A stretch of DNA of 64,000 bases, from NCBI GenBank assembly GCA_013416395.1, contig JACCEP010000006.1, positions 1 to 64,000 of the forward strand. Reading direction: 5' to 3'. A program made the translations under genes and the position numbers. The stretch comes from Alcaligenaceae bacterium (GTDB lineage: Bacteria > Pseudomonadota > Gammaproteobacteria > Burkholderiales > Burkholderiaceae_B). Positions 8,430-18,291 of the stretch are shown one piece after another. The notes below the pieces were generated by a model. It had not been told where the DNA came from, made no database searches, and was given only the letters and a program-made list of their open reading frames with translations. Every line of letters begins with the position of its first letter. Position 1 is the stretch's first letter.

Positions 8430-9253
8430 GTATCTTGGCCTGGCGATGACGCCTGATGCAGATGCAAGCCATTTGCATCAATAACCAACCAGCCACCGCG
8501 GGGAGCCCCGCTGTGGTCGTACTCCCAGTCGGGCAGCACAAAACGCTGGCATGGTTGGCCGTCTATATCAAGCGTGTGGATAGCGGGGCGGTGAGTGTGC
8601 CCGTGCACCATGTAGGCAACACCCGCATCGCGAAACGCCTGCTCCACCGCAGATGTGCTCACATCCATAATGTGTGCAGACTTGTATTGGTTGGAGGCTT
8701 TGCTGCGCTTTCTCGCCATGTTGGCAACACGGCGTCGCAGGCCAAGGCCCAGCTTCAGAAATACTGACTGGATCACCGGGTTGCGAACCAGGCGGCGGAA
8801 GCGCTGATAGCCAGCGTCGTCTGTGCAGTACTCGTCACCGTGAGACAACAGCACGCGCCCTGCGTCGGTGTCCAGACAGACGACGTCAGGAAGCATGTGC
8901 GCGCCGACGGTATCGGCGAATGATTTTCCGAGCAGAAAGTCTCGATTACCGCGGCCTAGCCACAAGGGTATGTTGGCTGAAACCTGCCTGAGATTATCGA
9001 GCGCTTCGGCCAGCCAGTCTGGAGGGCACGTTGTTGCCACATCGTCGCCTATCCAGGCGTCGAAGATATCGCCACACAACATCAAGGCGTCGGCGTTGGC
9101 ACGTGCCTCGTCCAGAAACTGGTAAAAAGCGCGGGCGGTGGCGGGTACGTGGGGCCCCAGATGAATATCAGAGGCGACCCACACCTTGCCCGCGATGGCC
9201 AGGTTATTCAACGATCGTGGCTTTCTCGATGATGACGTCTTCGACGGGTACAT
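8426..9253 (-). CDS. lpxH: UDP-2,3-diacylglucosamine diphosphatase LpxH
   Basis: Calcineurin-like metallophosphoesterase of lipid A synthesis; hydrolyses UDP-diacylglucosamine to lipid X and UMP at the inner membrane. Metal motifs in order: [34 protein letters not shown] and VHGHTHRP. The start is uncertain: the ATG at 9253 overlaps the upstream isomerase gene by 50 bp and lacks a clear ribosome site, while a TTG at 9211 would overlap by only 8 bp (GTTGAATAA) and suggests translational coupling. Either choice leaves the catalytic domain intact. Confidence 0.9.
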   Translation of the reverse strand: MYPSKTSSSRKPRSLNNLAIAGKVWVASDIHLGPHVPATARAFYQFLDEARANADALMLCGDIFDAWIGDDVATTCPPDWLAEALDNLRQVSANIPLWLGRGNRDFLLGKSFADTVGAHMLPDVVCLDTDAGRVLLSHGDEYCTDDAGYQRFRRLVRNPVIQSVFLKLGLGLRRRVANMARKRSKASNQYKSAHIMDVSTSAVEQAFRDAGVAYMVHGHTHRPAIHTLDIDGQPCQRFVLPDWEYDHSGAPRGGWLVIDANGLHLHQASSPGQDT

Positions 9254-9845
9254 CTTGGTGGAAGCCTTTGGAGCCGGTTTTTACACCCTTGATGCTGTCG
9301 ACCACTTCAGTGCCTTCAACGACTTTACCAAAGACGGTATAGCCCCAACCATTGGGCGTCGGAGCGGTAAAGTTGAGGAAGTCATTGTCGGCGACGTTAA
9401 TGAAAAACTGCGCGGTGGCAGAGTGCGGGTCAGACGTGCGAGCCATGGCCAGCGTGTATTTTTCGTTTTTAAGGCCATTGTTGGCTTCATTTTCGACGGG
9501 GGCATGCACTGTTTTTTGTTTCATGCCCACTTCGAAACCGCCGCCCTGGACCATAAAATTATTGATGACACGATGGAAAACCGTGCCGTCATAAAAGCCT
9601 TCCCGTACATAGGTGAGAAAGTTTTCGACAGATTTTGGGGATTTTTCTGCAAACAACTCGATGACGACGTCGCCTTTGCTGGTTTGCAGGTTTACACGTG
9701 GGGATGTGCTCATGGTATTACCTTGGGTTGGGGTTGATGATGCCGCCTGCGCTGGCCCGCAAAGAGCCATGGTGGTTGCGCAGACAAGACCGAATACGCG
9801 TAGTGGTTGACTCAGCGTACGAATGATAGTGATTAATGAAGACAT
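9204..9845 (-). CDS. Cyclophilin-type peptidyl-prolyl cis-trans isomerase
   Basis: 213 residues. The long form has a signal peptide (cleavage after AQA, residue 34) and a cyclophilin domain from about 50 to 210 ([43 protein letters not shown]). It speeds proline isomerisation during folding. An internal ATG (Met45, position 9713) has a better ribosome site (AAGG, 7 nt spacing) than the first ATG and would yield a 169-residue cytoplasmic PpiB-like form. Both products are possible; the cyclophilin call itself is secure. lpxH lies downstream, overlapping. Confidence 0.92.
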   Translation of the reverse strand: MSSLITIIRTLSQPLRVFGLVCATTMALCGPAQAASSTPTQGNTMSTSPRVNLQTSKGDVVIELFAEKSPKSVENFLTYVREGFYDGTVFHRVINNFMVQGGGFEVGMKQKTVHAPVENEANNGLKNEKYTLAMARTSDPHSATAQFFINVADNDFLNFTAPTPNGWGYTVFGKVVEGTEVVDSIKGVKTGSKGFHQDVPVEDVIIEKATIVE

Positions 9846-9941
9846 GATGGTAGCCAGGTAAAAAAGTAAAAGAGTGCTTCAATGGGTGACGTATACCGAA
9901 AGGCAGAACCTCGAGCGGGGCTTGCTGCCCTGGTTACCGTT

Positions 9942-10715
9942 TTAATGCTTGAGAACCGAGCTGGTTTCACTGGCGCGAGCGGCTGCATTGCGGGCCCCCA
10001 GGCGGGCTGCCTCAGCGAAAGAGCGCTGCGCTAGCATTAACTGCACCTCGCCCAGGTTGGCCTGTGCCGTTGCGTAATTGGGCGCGGCCTTCAGTGCCAT
10101 GGTAAGGGCATCGACAGCCATGTCAAGCTTGCCCTGCTTGACGTATTCGGACGCAAGGTTGTTCCAGGGCTCAGGTAGCTCGGGGTACAACGTTGTCATG
10201 TTCAAATACGTAGAGATGGCTTCATTGTGCCGGCCCAGAGCTGATAACGCACGCCCACGCAGAAACAGCAGTTGCACATCGGTGCCGATGGAACCCTGTT
10301 CATTAAGTTGGGCCTGGCGTCGCTCAATGATATTTAGTGCTTCGTGGTTTTGGCCGTGATCAAGCATGGCGCTGATGCGGTCAGTAATTTGCGATGATGT
10401 CAGCGGAGCGCTGGTGTCGATGTTGGGGGTAAGGGCTTCGAGCAAACCGGCCAGACCCTTCCATCCACCTTCTTTTGCAGACGATTCGTCAAACAGATTT
10501 TCATTGCCTGGGGTGGGTGTGGGCCTGATGGGCAGCCATACGCCTCCCGCGCTGGTGTCGAAGGAAGAGAGGTCTAGACCGTGCTCGATCGACGCGCTAA
10601 GATCAACGTGCTGCTGTAGGCTGACAGCCTGGGTCGCGGCATGGCCTGCATGCGTTATGCCCATCGATAAGGCTATTGCCAACACATGAGAAAAGTTCCG
10701 AAGCACGACTTGCAC
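9942..10715 (-). CDS. Secreted tetratricopeptide-repeat protein
   Basis: 257 residues from a GTG start. Residues 1-27 are a signal peptide (ALSMGITHAGHAA). After a linker, TPR helices occupy about 115-250 (GRALSALGRHNEAISTYLNMTTLYPELPEPWNNLA..., then LDMAVDALTMALKAAPNYATAQANLGE). TPR proteins act as scaffolds. No enzyme domain is visible. It reads divergently from cysS, 207 bp away, as in related Alcaligenaceae. The partner and function are unknown. The GTG has a short upstream AGG; no better in-frame start retains the signal peptide. Confidence 0.8.
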   Translation of the reverse strand: MQVVLRNFSHVLAIALSMGITHAGHAATQAVSLQQHVDLSASIEHGLDLSSFDTSAGGVWLPIRPTPTPGNENLFDESSAKEGGWKGLAGLLEALTPNIDTSAPLTSSQITDRISAMLDHGQNHEALNIIERRQAQLNEQGSIGTDVQLLFLRGRALSALGRHNEAISTYLNMTTLYPELPEPWNNLASEYVKQGKLDMAVDALTMALKAAPNYATAQANLGEVQLMLAQRSFAEAARLGARNAAARASETSSVLKH

Positions 10716-10922
10716 ACCTATAAATGAGGGTTAGCGTGCAGGCCAGGTTTGATAGCCTGCAGCTTGATTAGTACGTTGGGGGCACAGCGCCACTTTGGTC
10801 GGCTTGCTATACTTGTCGACCACCATTTTAGCCTTGTCTGCTGTTTCGCTTCGAGTTTAACGCAAGCGGCACGTCGCCGATGCCGGCCTGCCTTGGCTGG
10901 TTTTATAAAGATATTTTCACGC

Positions 10923-12371
10923 ATGCTGCACATTTATAACACCCTTTCCCGCACCAAAGAGCCGCTTAAAACCGCAGAGCCGGGCAAAGTACGCATGTAT
11001 GTATGCGGCATGACCGTATACGACTTCTGTCATCTGGGCCACGCACGTATGCTCGTCAGCTTTGACGTGGTACAGCGCTGGCTGCGTGCCAGTGGGTATG
11101 CGGTGACTTACGTACGCAATATCACTGATATCGATGACAAGATCATCCGGCGTGCGGTTGAAACCAATCGCAGGTTAGGCGAAGTAACGCGTTTTTACAT
11201 CGATGCCATGCATGCCGACGAACTTGCGCTTGGGGTTGCTCCGCCCGACGCCGAACCGCGCGCGACCGAACATGTGGGTGACATGCTCTCCATTATTTCG
11301 CGTCTCGAAGATAAAGGCCTGGCCTATCGGTCCGAAGACGGTGACGTCAATTTTGCAGTGCGCAATTTTCCGGGCTACGGCAAATTGTCCGGTCGGTCTC
11401 TTGATGACCTGCGGGCAGGCGAACGCGTCGCTGTGTCGGCGGGCAAGCATGATCCGCTTGATTTTGTGCTCTGGAAGTCCGCCAAGGTCGATGAGCCACC
11501 CGAGTCAAAATGGGATTCCGACTACGGGCAAGGCCGTCCCGGCTGGCATATTGAATGCTCAGCCATGAGTAAAGCCCTGCTGGGCCTGCCACTTGATATT
11601 CATGGCGGTGGCCCAGACCTGAAGTTTCCGCATCACGAAAACGAGATTGCCCAGTCTGAAGGGGCTTTCGGGGGCGCACTGGCGTCCATCTGGATGCATT
11701 GTGGCCCGCTCATGGTTGATGCCGATAAAATGTCGAAGTCACTGGGCAACTTTCGTACCATACGCGCCACTATTTCGGCCGAAGCCAGCTTGCCCGACGA
11801 TCAGGCAAACTACAACGCAAACCCGCGCGAAGCTGAAATGCTGCGTTTTTTCATTGTCCGTAACCATTACCGCAGTCCGCAAAACTACACGCCAGATAAT
11901 CTGCTCGATGCCCAGAACGCGCTCGACCGTCTGTATCAGGCACTGCAAAACGTGCCGCCGGCTCAGGTAGATATCAACTGGGATCATCCTTCGGCCACAG
12001 CCTTTCGGCAGGCCATGGATGACGACTTCAATAGTTCTGGCGCGGTCGCTGTGTTGTTTGAGTTGGCGTCAGAAGCCAATCGCAGCGGTTCGGCTGAGGT
12101 GTCTGGTTTGCTGCGCGCGCTTGGTGGTCTTCTTGGTTTGCTGCAAAGCGATCCTGCAGCCTATCTCAGGTCGGCCAGCCGGTATCAACGGGGCGTGGCC
12201 GCTGCTTCTTCGCTGTCGGCCGAAGACGTTGACGCGCTTGTGGTAGCTCGTAGCGTAGCCAAAAAGGCGCGTGATTTTGCCGAGGCTGACCGCATTCGTG
12301 ACGTACTCCATGCTGAAGGCATAGAGCTTGAAGATAAACCGGGCGGCATTACGCAATGGCGTCGGGCATAA
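10923..12371 (+). CDS. cysS: Cysteinyl-tRNA synthetase
   Basis: 482 residues, class Ia synthetase charging tRNA-Cys. The zinc ligand C28 in [10 protein letters not shown], the ATP motif HLGH (37-40) and the KMSKS loop (269-273) are all present, followed by the helical anticodon-binding region. The ATG at 10923 gives the canonical [15 protein letters not shown] start; an upstream ATG at 10749 would add 58 residues that match nothing. The stop overlaps the start of the next gene by up to 16 bp, depending on which start that gene uses. Confidence 0.95.
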   Translation: MLHIYNTLSRTKEPLKTAEPGKVRMYVCGMTVYDFCHLGHARMLVSFDVVQRWLRASGYAVTYVRNITDIDDKIIRRAVETNRRLGEVTRFYIDAMHADELALGVAPPDAEPRATEHVGDMLSIISRLEDKGLAYRSEDGDVNFAVRNFPGYGKLSGRSLDDLRAGERVAVSAGKHDPLDFVLWKSAKVDEPPESKWDSDYGQGRPGWHIECSAMSKALLGLPLDIHGGGPDLKFPHHENEIAQSEGAFGGALASIWMHCGPLMVDADKMSKSLGNFRTIRATISAEASLPDDQANYNANPREAEMLRFFIVRNHYRSPQNYTPDNLLDAQNALDRLYQALQNVPPAQVDINWDHPSATAFRQAMDDDFNSSGAVAVLFELASEANRSGSAEVSGLLRALGGLLGLLQSDPAAYLRSASRYQRGVAAASSLSAEDVDALVVARSVAKKARDFAEADRIRDVLHAEGIELEDKPGGITQWRRA

Positions 12372-13030
12372 AAATGGGGGAGGTAATGTCGCAAAGTCTA
12401 GATGCTCGCGAGAAACCAGGTTTTTGGGACGAAGCAACCACCCAACTGAAAGGCCGCGACCGTATTCTCAAAAAACTAATACCGCGTCATGAAAGTGAGT
12501 GGCTGGGGCCTTCTACCACGCCGTTCGTTACTCTGGCGCGGGCTATTGTGGGGCATCAAATCTCCGTGAAGTCGGCTGACACCATGTGGAAGCGTTTCAC
12601 AGAGGCCTGTGGGCGCCACCCATCGCCGCGCAGCGTCATTGAGGCGGCCGAAACCGATATCAGCCATACTGGGCTCTCTAAACGCAAAGCAGAGTACATT
12701 CTCGATCTTGCAGTGCATTTTTCTGAAAAAAAGGTCGTGCCGTCGCGCTGGCAAACCATGGAAGACGAGGCTGTCGTTGCAGAGCTGTGCTCAATTCGTG
12801 GAATAGGGCGCTGGACTGCCGAGATGTTTCTTATTTTCAACCTGCAGCGACCTGACATCCTACCGCTTGACGATGCAAGTCTGCTAAAGGCAATTTCGTT
12901 ACACTACTTCAGTGGCGAGCCCGTTTCGCGCTTCGAGGCACGAGAAGTGGCACAGGCCTGGGCACCGTGGCGCACGGTGGCAACCTGGTACTTGTGGCGC
13001 AGTCTCGACCCCGCCTGCGTGCGTTACTGA
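12356..13030 (+). CDS. DNA-3-methyladenine glycosylase (AlkA-type HhH-GPD)
   Basis: 224 residues. Base-excision-repair glycosylase that removes alkylated purines. The helix-hairpin-helix (about 138-160; [20 protein letters not shown]) is followed by LPLDD, which carries the catalytic aspartate. No iron-sulphur cysteines, as expected for the AlkA group. The start is uncertain between ATGs at 12356, 12374 and 12386; the last follows GGGGGAGG but with only 2 nt spacing. It sits in the cysS-accA run. Confidence 0.85.
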   Translation: MASGIKMGEVMSQSLDAREKPGFWDEATTQLKGRDRILKKLIPRHESEWLGPSTTPFVTLARAIVGHQISVKSADTMWKRFTEACGRHPSPRSVIEAAETDISHTGLSKRKAEYILDLAVHFSEKKVVPSRWQTMEDEAVVAELCSIRGIGRWTAEMFLIFNLQRPDILPLDDASLLKAISLHYFSGEPVSRFEAREVAQAWAPWRTVATWYLWRSLDPACVRY

Positions 13031-13063
13031 CTATGCAAGCCTCTATCTGGAACCCTGGATCTT

Positions 13064-14026
13064 ATGCGTAATACATACCTGGAATTCGAACAGCCGCTGG
13101 CCGAACTTGAAAACAAGATCGAAGAACTCCGATTCGTTCAGACTGATTCCGCCGTTGATATCTCTGAAGAAGTCGGGCGCCTGCAGCAAAAGAACCAGGC
13201 GCTCGCCAAAAGCATTTATGCCAAGCTCACGCCTTGGCAAACCGCACTGGTAGCGCGACACCCGCAGCGTCCCTATACGCTCGATTATGTGCGTGAAATC
13301 TTTACTGATTTCCACGAACTGCACGGCGACCGCATGTATGCCGATGACTTGTCCATTGTAGGTGGGCTGGCTCGCTTTAACGGTATGCCCTGCATGGTTA
13401 TCGGGCATCAGAAAGGCCGTGACACCAAAGAGCGTGCCATGCGCAACTTTGGCATGCCCAAGCCTGAGGGCTATCGCAAGGCTTTGCGTCTTATGCGGCT
13501 TGCAGAAAAATTCCGGCTGCCCATTTTTACTTTTGTCGATACCCCGGGTGCATACCCAGGCATTGGTGCCGAAGAACGTGGCCAGTCTGAAGCCATTGGC
13601 CATAATCTGTATGCAATGGCTGAGCTTAAGGTGCCCATTGTCGTTACTATTATTGGTGAAGGCGGATCAGGCGGCGCCCTGGCGCTTGCCGTCGGTGATG
13701 TGGTCATGATGCTGCAATATGCAACTTATGCGGTCATTTCACCTGAGGGTTGCGCGTCTATTTTGTGGCGTAGTCCCGATAAAGCCTCAGTGGCGGCCGA
13801 AGCCCTTGCCATTACCGCTCCGCGCCTCAAAGAGTTCGGTCTTGTTGACCGCATCGTCAACGAGCCAGTAGGCGGCGCGCATCGTGACCCTTCTATGATG
13901 GCGCGTCAGCTTAATCGCGCCCTGGCCGATGCCCTAAGACAGGTGTCAGGCATGGAGCCCGATGAGCTTATCGAACACAGGCTCGAACGACTCATGTCAT
14001 ACGGCCGCTTCCAGGAAGCGCACTAG
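13064..14026 (+). CDS. accA: Acetyl-CoA carboxylase carboxyltransferase subunit alpha
   Basis: 320 residues, standard length for AccA. With AccD it moves the carboxyl group from biotin to acetyl-CoA to make malonyl-CoA, the first step of fatty-acid synthesis. Conserved blocks include [45 protein letters not shown] and [16 protein letters not shown] (oxyanion and CoA-binding region). tilS follows 7 bp after the stop, so the two are probably co-transcribed. Confidence 0.96.
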   Translation: MRNTYLEFEQPLAELENKIEELRFVQTDSAVDISEEVGRLQQKNQALAKSIYAKLTPWQTALVARHPQRPYTLDYVREIFTDFHELHGDRMYADDLSIVGGLARFNGMPCMVIGHQKGRDTKERAMRNFGMPKPEGYRKALRLMRLAEKFRLPIFTFVDTPGAYPGIGAEERGQSEAIGHNLYAMAELKVPIVVTIIGEGGSGGALALAVGDVVMMLQYATYAVISPEGCASILWRSPDKASVAAEALAITAPRLKEFGLVDRIVNEPVGGAHRDPSMMARQLNRALADALRQVSGMEPDELIEHRLERLMSYGRFQEAH

Positions 14027-14033
14027 GTACTCC

Positions 14034-15053
14034 ATGAGTACCGGCAACCTTTCCAAGGGGTTTGGTGACACATCCATTCTAAAAGCCATTGACGGGGCGC
14101 TCAATGGCCTGCCTGGGTTGCCGGTACGGTTCGCCGTTGCGCTGAGCGGCGGCGCCGATTCAGCCATGCTGGCTGCACACGCCGTGTTGGTTGCGCAGCA
14201 GCGTGGCATTGAACTTCATTGTTTTCATGTTCACCATGGCTTGCAAAGCCATGCCGATGTGTGGCAGGCGCGTGTGCATGATCTGTGCCAACTGTTGCGA
14301 GTAGGCTGTCACAGCGTTTGCATAGAGGTTAAGGGCGCAGGCCGTGACGGCATTGAGTCTGCCGCCCGTGACGCACGCTATGCAGCGCTGGCGGGCCTGG
14401 CTGAACATGTGGGTGTTGACACCATTATGCTGGCTCATCATCGCGACGATCAGGCCGAAACCGTGCTGCTGCGTCTGTTGCGTGGGGCTGGCCCTACTGG
14501 GCTTGCTGCCATGGCACCCGAATCGCTGCGCCAGGGCGTAAGGTATCTGCGCCCATTGCTCGATATTGATCGTGCTCGCATTCTTGAACAGGCCGAGCGC
14601 TTTTCACAGCTTACTGGCTGGCGGCCTGTGCATGACCCAACAAATAGCGACGACGCCTACACCCGCGCGGCCGTACGCGAACGCCTTGCGCCCCATTTGA
14701 ATGAACGCTGGCCCGGCTGGCAGGGCATACTTGCACGGCACGCTCGGCAGAGTGCCGAGACAGCCCAGGTGCTTGACGAAGTGGCCGCCCTTGATTTTTC
14801 GGCGCTTGAGCCTGACAGTGCAAGGCGCAGTTTTTCATTGGCAGCATGGCGCAGGCTGTCGGCACCTCGCCAGGCCTTGGTGTTGCGTTACTGGCTGGCG
14901 CAGGCGGGGTTGCGCATGCCCAGCGATGCGCGCCTGCACGATTTAATGCGACAGATGCGCGGCCTGCATGCCTTGGGCCATGATCGTCAGATGCGCGTCA
15001 AGCACGGGGGGCACTTTGTGTGTTGCACCCGTGGGCGTGTGTTTCTCGAGTAA
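14034..15053 (+). CDS. tilS: tRNA(Ile)-lysidine synthase TilS
   Basis: 339 residues. ATP-pyrophosphatase that changes C34 of the CAU anticodon of minor tRNA-Ile to lysidine, so it reads AUA. The PP-loop SGGADS is at residues 38-43, and LAHHRDDQAETVLLRLLRGAG supplies the second catalytic block. Shorter than E. coli TilS (about 430 residues); the C-terminal domain appears reduced. The ATG at 14034 is chosen because it avoids overlap with accA and starts close to the PP-loop as in the family. Confidence 0.92.
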   Translation: MSTGNLSKGFGDTSILKAIDGALNGLPGLPVRFAVALSGGADSAMLAAHAVLVAQQRGIELHCFHVHHGLQSHADVWQARVHDLCQLLRVGCHSVCIEVKGAGRDGIESAARDARYAALAGLAEHVGVDTIMLAHHRDDQAETVLLRLLRGAGPTGLAAMAPESLRQGVRYLRPLLDIDRARILEQAERFSQLTGWRPVHDPTNSDDAYTRAAVRERLAPHLNERWPGWQGILARHARQSAETAQVLDEVAALDFSALEPDSARRSFSLAAWRRLSAPRQALVLRYWLAQAGLRMPSDARLHDLMRQMRGLHALGHDRQMRVKHGGHFVCCTRGRVFLE

Positions 15054-15231
15054 CCCGTCATATTGACCGTGGGCCGCGTCCACCACGTCATGGCTCCTGA
15101 CCCGTCCTCTTAAAACACGTTAAAATAGTCTGTTTTTGCCCGTCTGCGTAGCGATTTGGCGTTTTACGCTGTCGTTGACGATGCGCGGATCTGGTCTTGG
15201 CAACACGTCAACCATTAACGCAGAGTAAAAG

Positions 15232-16497
15232 ATGTCCCTGATTGTTCAAAAATATGGCGGTACGTCGATGGGCTCGGTTGAGCGCATTCAAAATGTCGCG
15301 CGCCGCGTAGCCAAATGGCATGCCGCCGGGCACCAGGTTGTGGTAGTACCGTCAGCCATGTCCGGCGAAACCAATCGTCTGCTGGGCCTTGCCAAAGAGC
15401 TTTCTTCGCAACCCGACACCCGCGAGCTCGATATGCTCGCCAGCACGGGTGAACAGGCAAGCAGTGCGCTCCTGGCCATGGCCTTGATGGCGCAAGGCGT
15501 TGCAGCCCGCAGCTACACAGGGTGGCAGGTTCCGGTACGCACTGATTCCAGCTACACCCGTGCGCGCATCCGCTCCATTGACGACGTCCGCATCCGCACC
15601 GATCTTGACGCAGGCCGGGTGGTTGTTGTTACCGGCTTTCAGGGTGTTGACGACGAAGGCAATATCACTACACTGGGTCGTGGTGGTTCTGACACCTCTG
15701 CCGTGGCCGTGGCCGCTGCAATGCAGGCTGACGAATGCCTTATTTTTACCGACGTTGACGGTGTGTACACCACCGACCCTCGTGTGGTGGCCGACGCCCG
15801 GCGACTTAATGTGGTCTCGTTCGAAGAAATGCTCGAGCTGGCATCGCTGGGTTCCAAGGTATTGCAGATTCGTTCGGTCGAGTTTGCGGGCAAGTTCAAG
15901 GTGCCAGTGCGTGTGCTGTCATCATTAACCGACCCCCTGATTTCGCTCGATGAAGAAATGGCTTCGGGCACACTGATTACTTTCGAGGAAGATAGAAAAA
16001 TGGAATCTGCCGTCGTATCGGGTATTGCCTTCAGCCGCGATGAAGCCAAGATTACCCTGCTTTCCGTCCCCGACACCCCGGGTGTTGCCTATTCGATTCT
16101 GGGGCCTGTCGCTGCCGCCAACATCGACGTCGATACCATCGTGCAAAACCAGTCTGTGCGCGGTACAACTGACTTCTCATTTACGGTAAACCGCAACGAT
16201 TTTGCGCGCGCACTAGACCTGCTTAAAAATCAGGTAGGGCCGGCAGTCGGTGCGGCTGACATTGTGCCTGATGAAAACGTGTGCAAGGTTTCTATCGTCG
16301 GTATCGGTATGCGCAGCCACGTGGGCGTAGCCAGCCTGATGTTCCGTACGCTGTCCGAAGAGGGCATCAATATTCAAATGATCAGCACCAGCGAGATCAA
16401 AACCTCGGTCATCATCAACGACAAGTACATGGAGCTCGCGGTGCGCGCGCTGCACAAGGCTTTCGGCCTTGATCAGGAAACGCCTGCCGTTATTTAA
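15232..16497 (+). CDS. lysC: Aspartate kinase (aspartokinase) with tandem ACT domains
   Basis: 421 residues. Phosphorylates aspartate, the first step to lysine, threonine, methionine and diaminopimelate. The kinase domain carries KYGGTSMGSVERI (7-19) and LGRGGSDTSA; two ACT domains (about 265-415) mediate feedback control. An internal ATG (Met257, 16000) with GAGGAAG 8 nt upstream could start a separate 165-residue ACT-only beta subunit, as known for LysC of Bacillus and Corynebacterium. Upstream (15054-15231) has a possible -10 (TAAAAT near 15122) but no riboswitch that I recognise. Confidence 0.95.
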   Translation: MSLIVQKYGGTSMGSVERIQNVARRVAKWHAAGHQVVVVPSAMSGETNRLLGLAKELSSQPDTRELDMLASTGEQASSALLAMALMAQGVAARSYTGWQVPVRTDSSYTRARIRSIDDVRIRTDLDAGRVVVVTGFQGVDDEGNITTLGRGGSDTSAVAVAAAMQADECLIFTDVDGVYTTDPRVVADARRLNVVSFEEMLELASLGSKVLQIRSVEFAGKFKVPVRVLSSLTDPLISLDEEMASGTLITFEEDRKMESAVVSGIAFSRDEAKITLLSVPDTPGVAYSILGPVAAANIDVDTIVQNQSVRGTTDFSFTVNRNDFARALDLLKNQVGPAVGAADIVPDENVCKVSIVGIGMRSHVGVASLMFRTLSEEGINIQMISTSEIKTSVIINDKYMELAVRALHKAFGLDQETPAVI

Positions 16498-16601
16498 GTA
16501 CCAGGCATAGGCTAATTGTCTCTACTAGATACCAGCCTATGCTGAAATTTGGGCGCCGCAAGCCAGCATGAAATTATCGTGCTAGAATGGCGTCCTGTTT
16601 C

Positions 16602-16694
16602 GGAGACGTGGCCGAGTGGTTGAAGGTACTCCCCTGCTAAGGGAGCATACGGCTTATACCCGTATCGAGGGTTCGAATCCCTCCGTCTCCGCCA
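16602..16694 (+). tRNA. tRNA-Ser (anticodon GCU)
   Basis: Class II tRNA with long variable arm. Acceptor stem GGAGACG (16602-16608) pairs with CGTCTCC (16684-16690); discriminator G, encoded CCA at 16692-16694. Anticodon GCT at 16636-16638 reads AGC/AGU. T-loop GGTTCGAATCC is intact. A TAGAAT box at 16583-16588 may be its -10. The 3' end is the integration site of the adjacent island, and the tRNA stays complete because the island restores its end. Confidence 0.97.
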
Positions 16695-16696
16695 AA
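16678..16696. repeat. attL: 19-bp repeat at the 3' end of tRNA-Ser
   Basis: TCCCTCCGTCTCCGCCAAA occurs here and again, perfectly, at 23101-23119. This copy spans the T-arm end, acceptor stem and CCA of tRNA-Ser. Integration at tRNA 3' ends is the usual habit of tyrosine integrases, and one lies next to the other copy. Confidence 0.93.
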
Positions 16697-16700
16697 GATA

Positions 16701-16740
16701 AAAAATCCTTGTAATTCAATGAGTTACGAGGATTTTTTTT
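16701..16740 (+). terminator. Island-encoded terminator downstream of tRNA-Ser
   Basis: Arms AAAAATCCTTGTAA (16701-16714) and TTACGAGGATTTTT (16724-16737), with one G-U pair, end in a T-run. It lies just inside the island and so replaces the tRNA terminator that the insertion displaced to 23134. Confidence 0.85.
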
Positions 16741-16746
16741 CGTCTG

Positions 16747-16768
16747 TTCTACCCAGAGATTCTACCCA
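16747..16768. repeat. Paired TTCTACCCA boxes near attL
   Basis: TTCTACCCA at 16747-16755 and 16760-16768, start-to-start 13 bp. The same box pair with the same spacing and orientation occurs at 23018-23039 inside the right end. This is what arm-type integrase binding sites look like; binding itself is inferred. Confidence 0.75.
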
Positions 16769-16775
16769 ATAAATT

Positions 16776-17333
16776 TTAGCTGTCTTTTGCTTGGCTGGCT
16801 TGTTTTGCTCTCTGCACAGTCGAGGGGGCGATTTTGAATATTTTGGCGGTTTCTCGAATCGATGTTCCCTTGTCCAACTCAGCTACCACTGCAGCGTCGT
16901 CGACACGCTTTTTAGCGCCTTGGTAGCGTCCCTGAGCTTTGGCTAGGGCTATGCCCTCCCGTTGTCTTTCTAAGGCCATAGAACGCTCAAATTCATATAC
17001 AGCACCTAACATAGACAGCATGAGGTCTTGCATAGGATTTGCTTCTCCTGTGAAGTGCAAATTCTCTTTGTGAAACTTGACGGATATGCCGCGATTAGTT
17101 AGATCAGAGACTAACGTTCTCAGATCACTTAGATTACGTGCCAATCGACTAATGTCGTGAACGTGTATGCAATCACCCTCACGAACATAGTCAAGCATCG
17201 CCTTAAGTTGGGGGCGGTTGGTGTCTTTGCCTGAGCACTTGTCTTCAAACAGCTTATCGAGTTTAAATTGGGCCAATTGACGCTCTGTGTTCTGGTCAAC
17301 TGTAGAAACCCGAATGTATCCGACGCTAGCCAT
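16776..17333 (-). CDS. Serine recombinase (resolvase/invertase family)
   Basis: 185 residues. Catalytic serine S10 in YIRVSTVDQ, with R8, D60, R63 and R66 (HDISRLARN) of the resolvase active site. A C-terminal helix-turn-helix (about 140-180; SIRETAKIFKIAPSTVQRA) binds DNA. Size and layout match Tn3 resolvases and DNA invertases rather than large serine integrases. It may resolve dimers or invert a segment, but no inverted gene pair is obvious here. Its 3' end is next to the attL-side TTCTACCCA boxes. A palindrome GTATCGATAC at 17398-17407 lies upstream and could be a recombination or operator site. Confidence 0.93.
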   Translation of the reverse strand: MASVGYIRVSTVDQNTERQLAQFKLDKLFEDKCSGKDTNRPQLKAMLDYVREGDCIHVHDISRLARNLSDLRTLVSDLTNRGISVKFHKENLHFTGEANPMQDLMLSMLGAVYEFERSMALERQREGIALAKAQGRYQGAKKRVDDAAVVAELDKGTSIRETAKIFKIAPSTVQRAKQASQAKDS

Positions 17334-17658
17334 GAGGTGTACCGATTGAAGTTTAAGATGTTCTCATCCTAACAGCTTTTTATCAATCAGTACACTTGTA
17401 TCGATACTATGTATGCTACACAGTCTGAATCAGGCTAACGTATTCATTAGCCTATACCCTTAAGACTATAGATGGATGCTCGGTTGACTATTCTCCATAT
17501 TTCACGTGTATGGCTTTTTATTCATGCTAGGTGTTTAGCATTTCTCTAACAACGTCGGTTTCTTATAAGAGCAAACTATCTAAATTGGGTTGCCTTATTT
17601 TTGAGGAGACTACCGGATCTCTTAGACAGGAAACGAACTCTGAACATACGGATTCAGA
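17334..17658. other. AT-rich intergenic region inside the island
   Basis: 325 bp between the serine recombinase start and the 3' end of the next leftward gene. It holds the palindrome GTATCGATAC (17398-17407), a candidate operator or recombination site for the recombinase. Short open frames on the plus strand have no ribosome sites. Nothing else recognised. Confidence 0.5.
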
Positions 17659-18123
17659 TCAACTGCCTTCCTGGGCAGGTGCTTCAATGTTGGATTTGTC
17701 AGGTGTTTTTGGATGAGGCCTATCGAACTTCAAAGCCACAAGAAGAGATATCACCGATACAATTAGCGCCCCTAAGGCTATCCCTTGAGAAAGAAAGTGC
17801 CGCCGGTTTTCCTCTTGAAGTCCAGCCAGAACCGACGCCAAAAGGGGGAAATTAACGCACTTTGGATCATTTCCAACTTTTAGCGCAAACAGATGAACCT
17901 TGGAGCCGTCACTTTTCTCGTAGCCATACTTCCTTTCAAGGTGGTAGTACAAACGGCCAAAGACAATATCAGGTTCAGTTTTTAGGTCATTAGCAATTGA
18001 TTTACAGTCTATCGGAACATAAATTTTTGATGAGCGAGACTGCTCGATCCCGTATTTGGAGTATGTATCTTTATACTTATTGAAGATGCAGTTTAGGATC
18101 TGGATATCCGACGGTAACTTCAT
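17659..18123 (-). CDS. Hypothetical membrane-anchored protein
   Basis: 154 residues; no family recognised. The first 90 residues are mixed alpha/beta and may be a winged-helix-like fold (IDCKSIANDLKTEPDIVFGRLYYHLERKYGYE), by look only. A single transmembrane helix lies near 117-135 (GIALGALIVSVISLLVALKF), and a short proline-rich tail ends the protein. I choose the ATG at 18123 because AAGGAGG precedes it; an in-frame ATG seven codons upstream has no ribosome site. Leftward, after the DUF2971 gene. A soluble domain tethered to the membrane is compatible with a sensor or defence effector, but that is speculation. Confidence 0.7.
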   Translation of the reverse strand: MKLPSDIQILNCIFNKYKDTYSKYGIEQSRSSKIYVPIDCKSIANDLKTEPDIVFGRLYYHLERKYGYEKSDGSKVHLFALKVGNDPKCVNFPLLASVLAGLQEENRRHFLSQGIALGALIVSVISLLVALKFDRPHPKTPDKSNIEAPAQEGS

Positions 18124-18291
18124 TTTCCTCCTTTTTCGGCACACAACAAATATTCAGTTGTCAAATCTAAGCTAATTTTTAGCTGTTTTTTACCAAGCCA
18201 AAACGGCCAATGATAGTTTCGCAATCTCTCAACCGGTGCCGCCTTAACGGCTTGGATGGGTACCAACTAACAAACAATATCAGCTTCATGC

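Noticed and set aside
10749-10922. Upstream extension of cysS by 58 residues
   Set aside because: Extension matches nothing; canonical CysS start is at 10923.
15054-15231. Lysine riboswitch upstream of lysC
   Set aside because: Only 178 bp, with no recognisable lysine-riboswitch architecture, and such riboswitches are not usual in this class.
16602-16694. tRNA-Ser possibly broken by the insertion
   Set aside because: All stems, anticodon and CCA are intact because the att repeat restores the 3' end.
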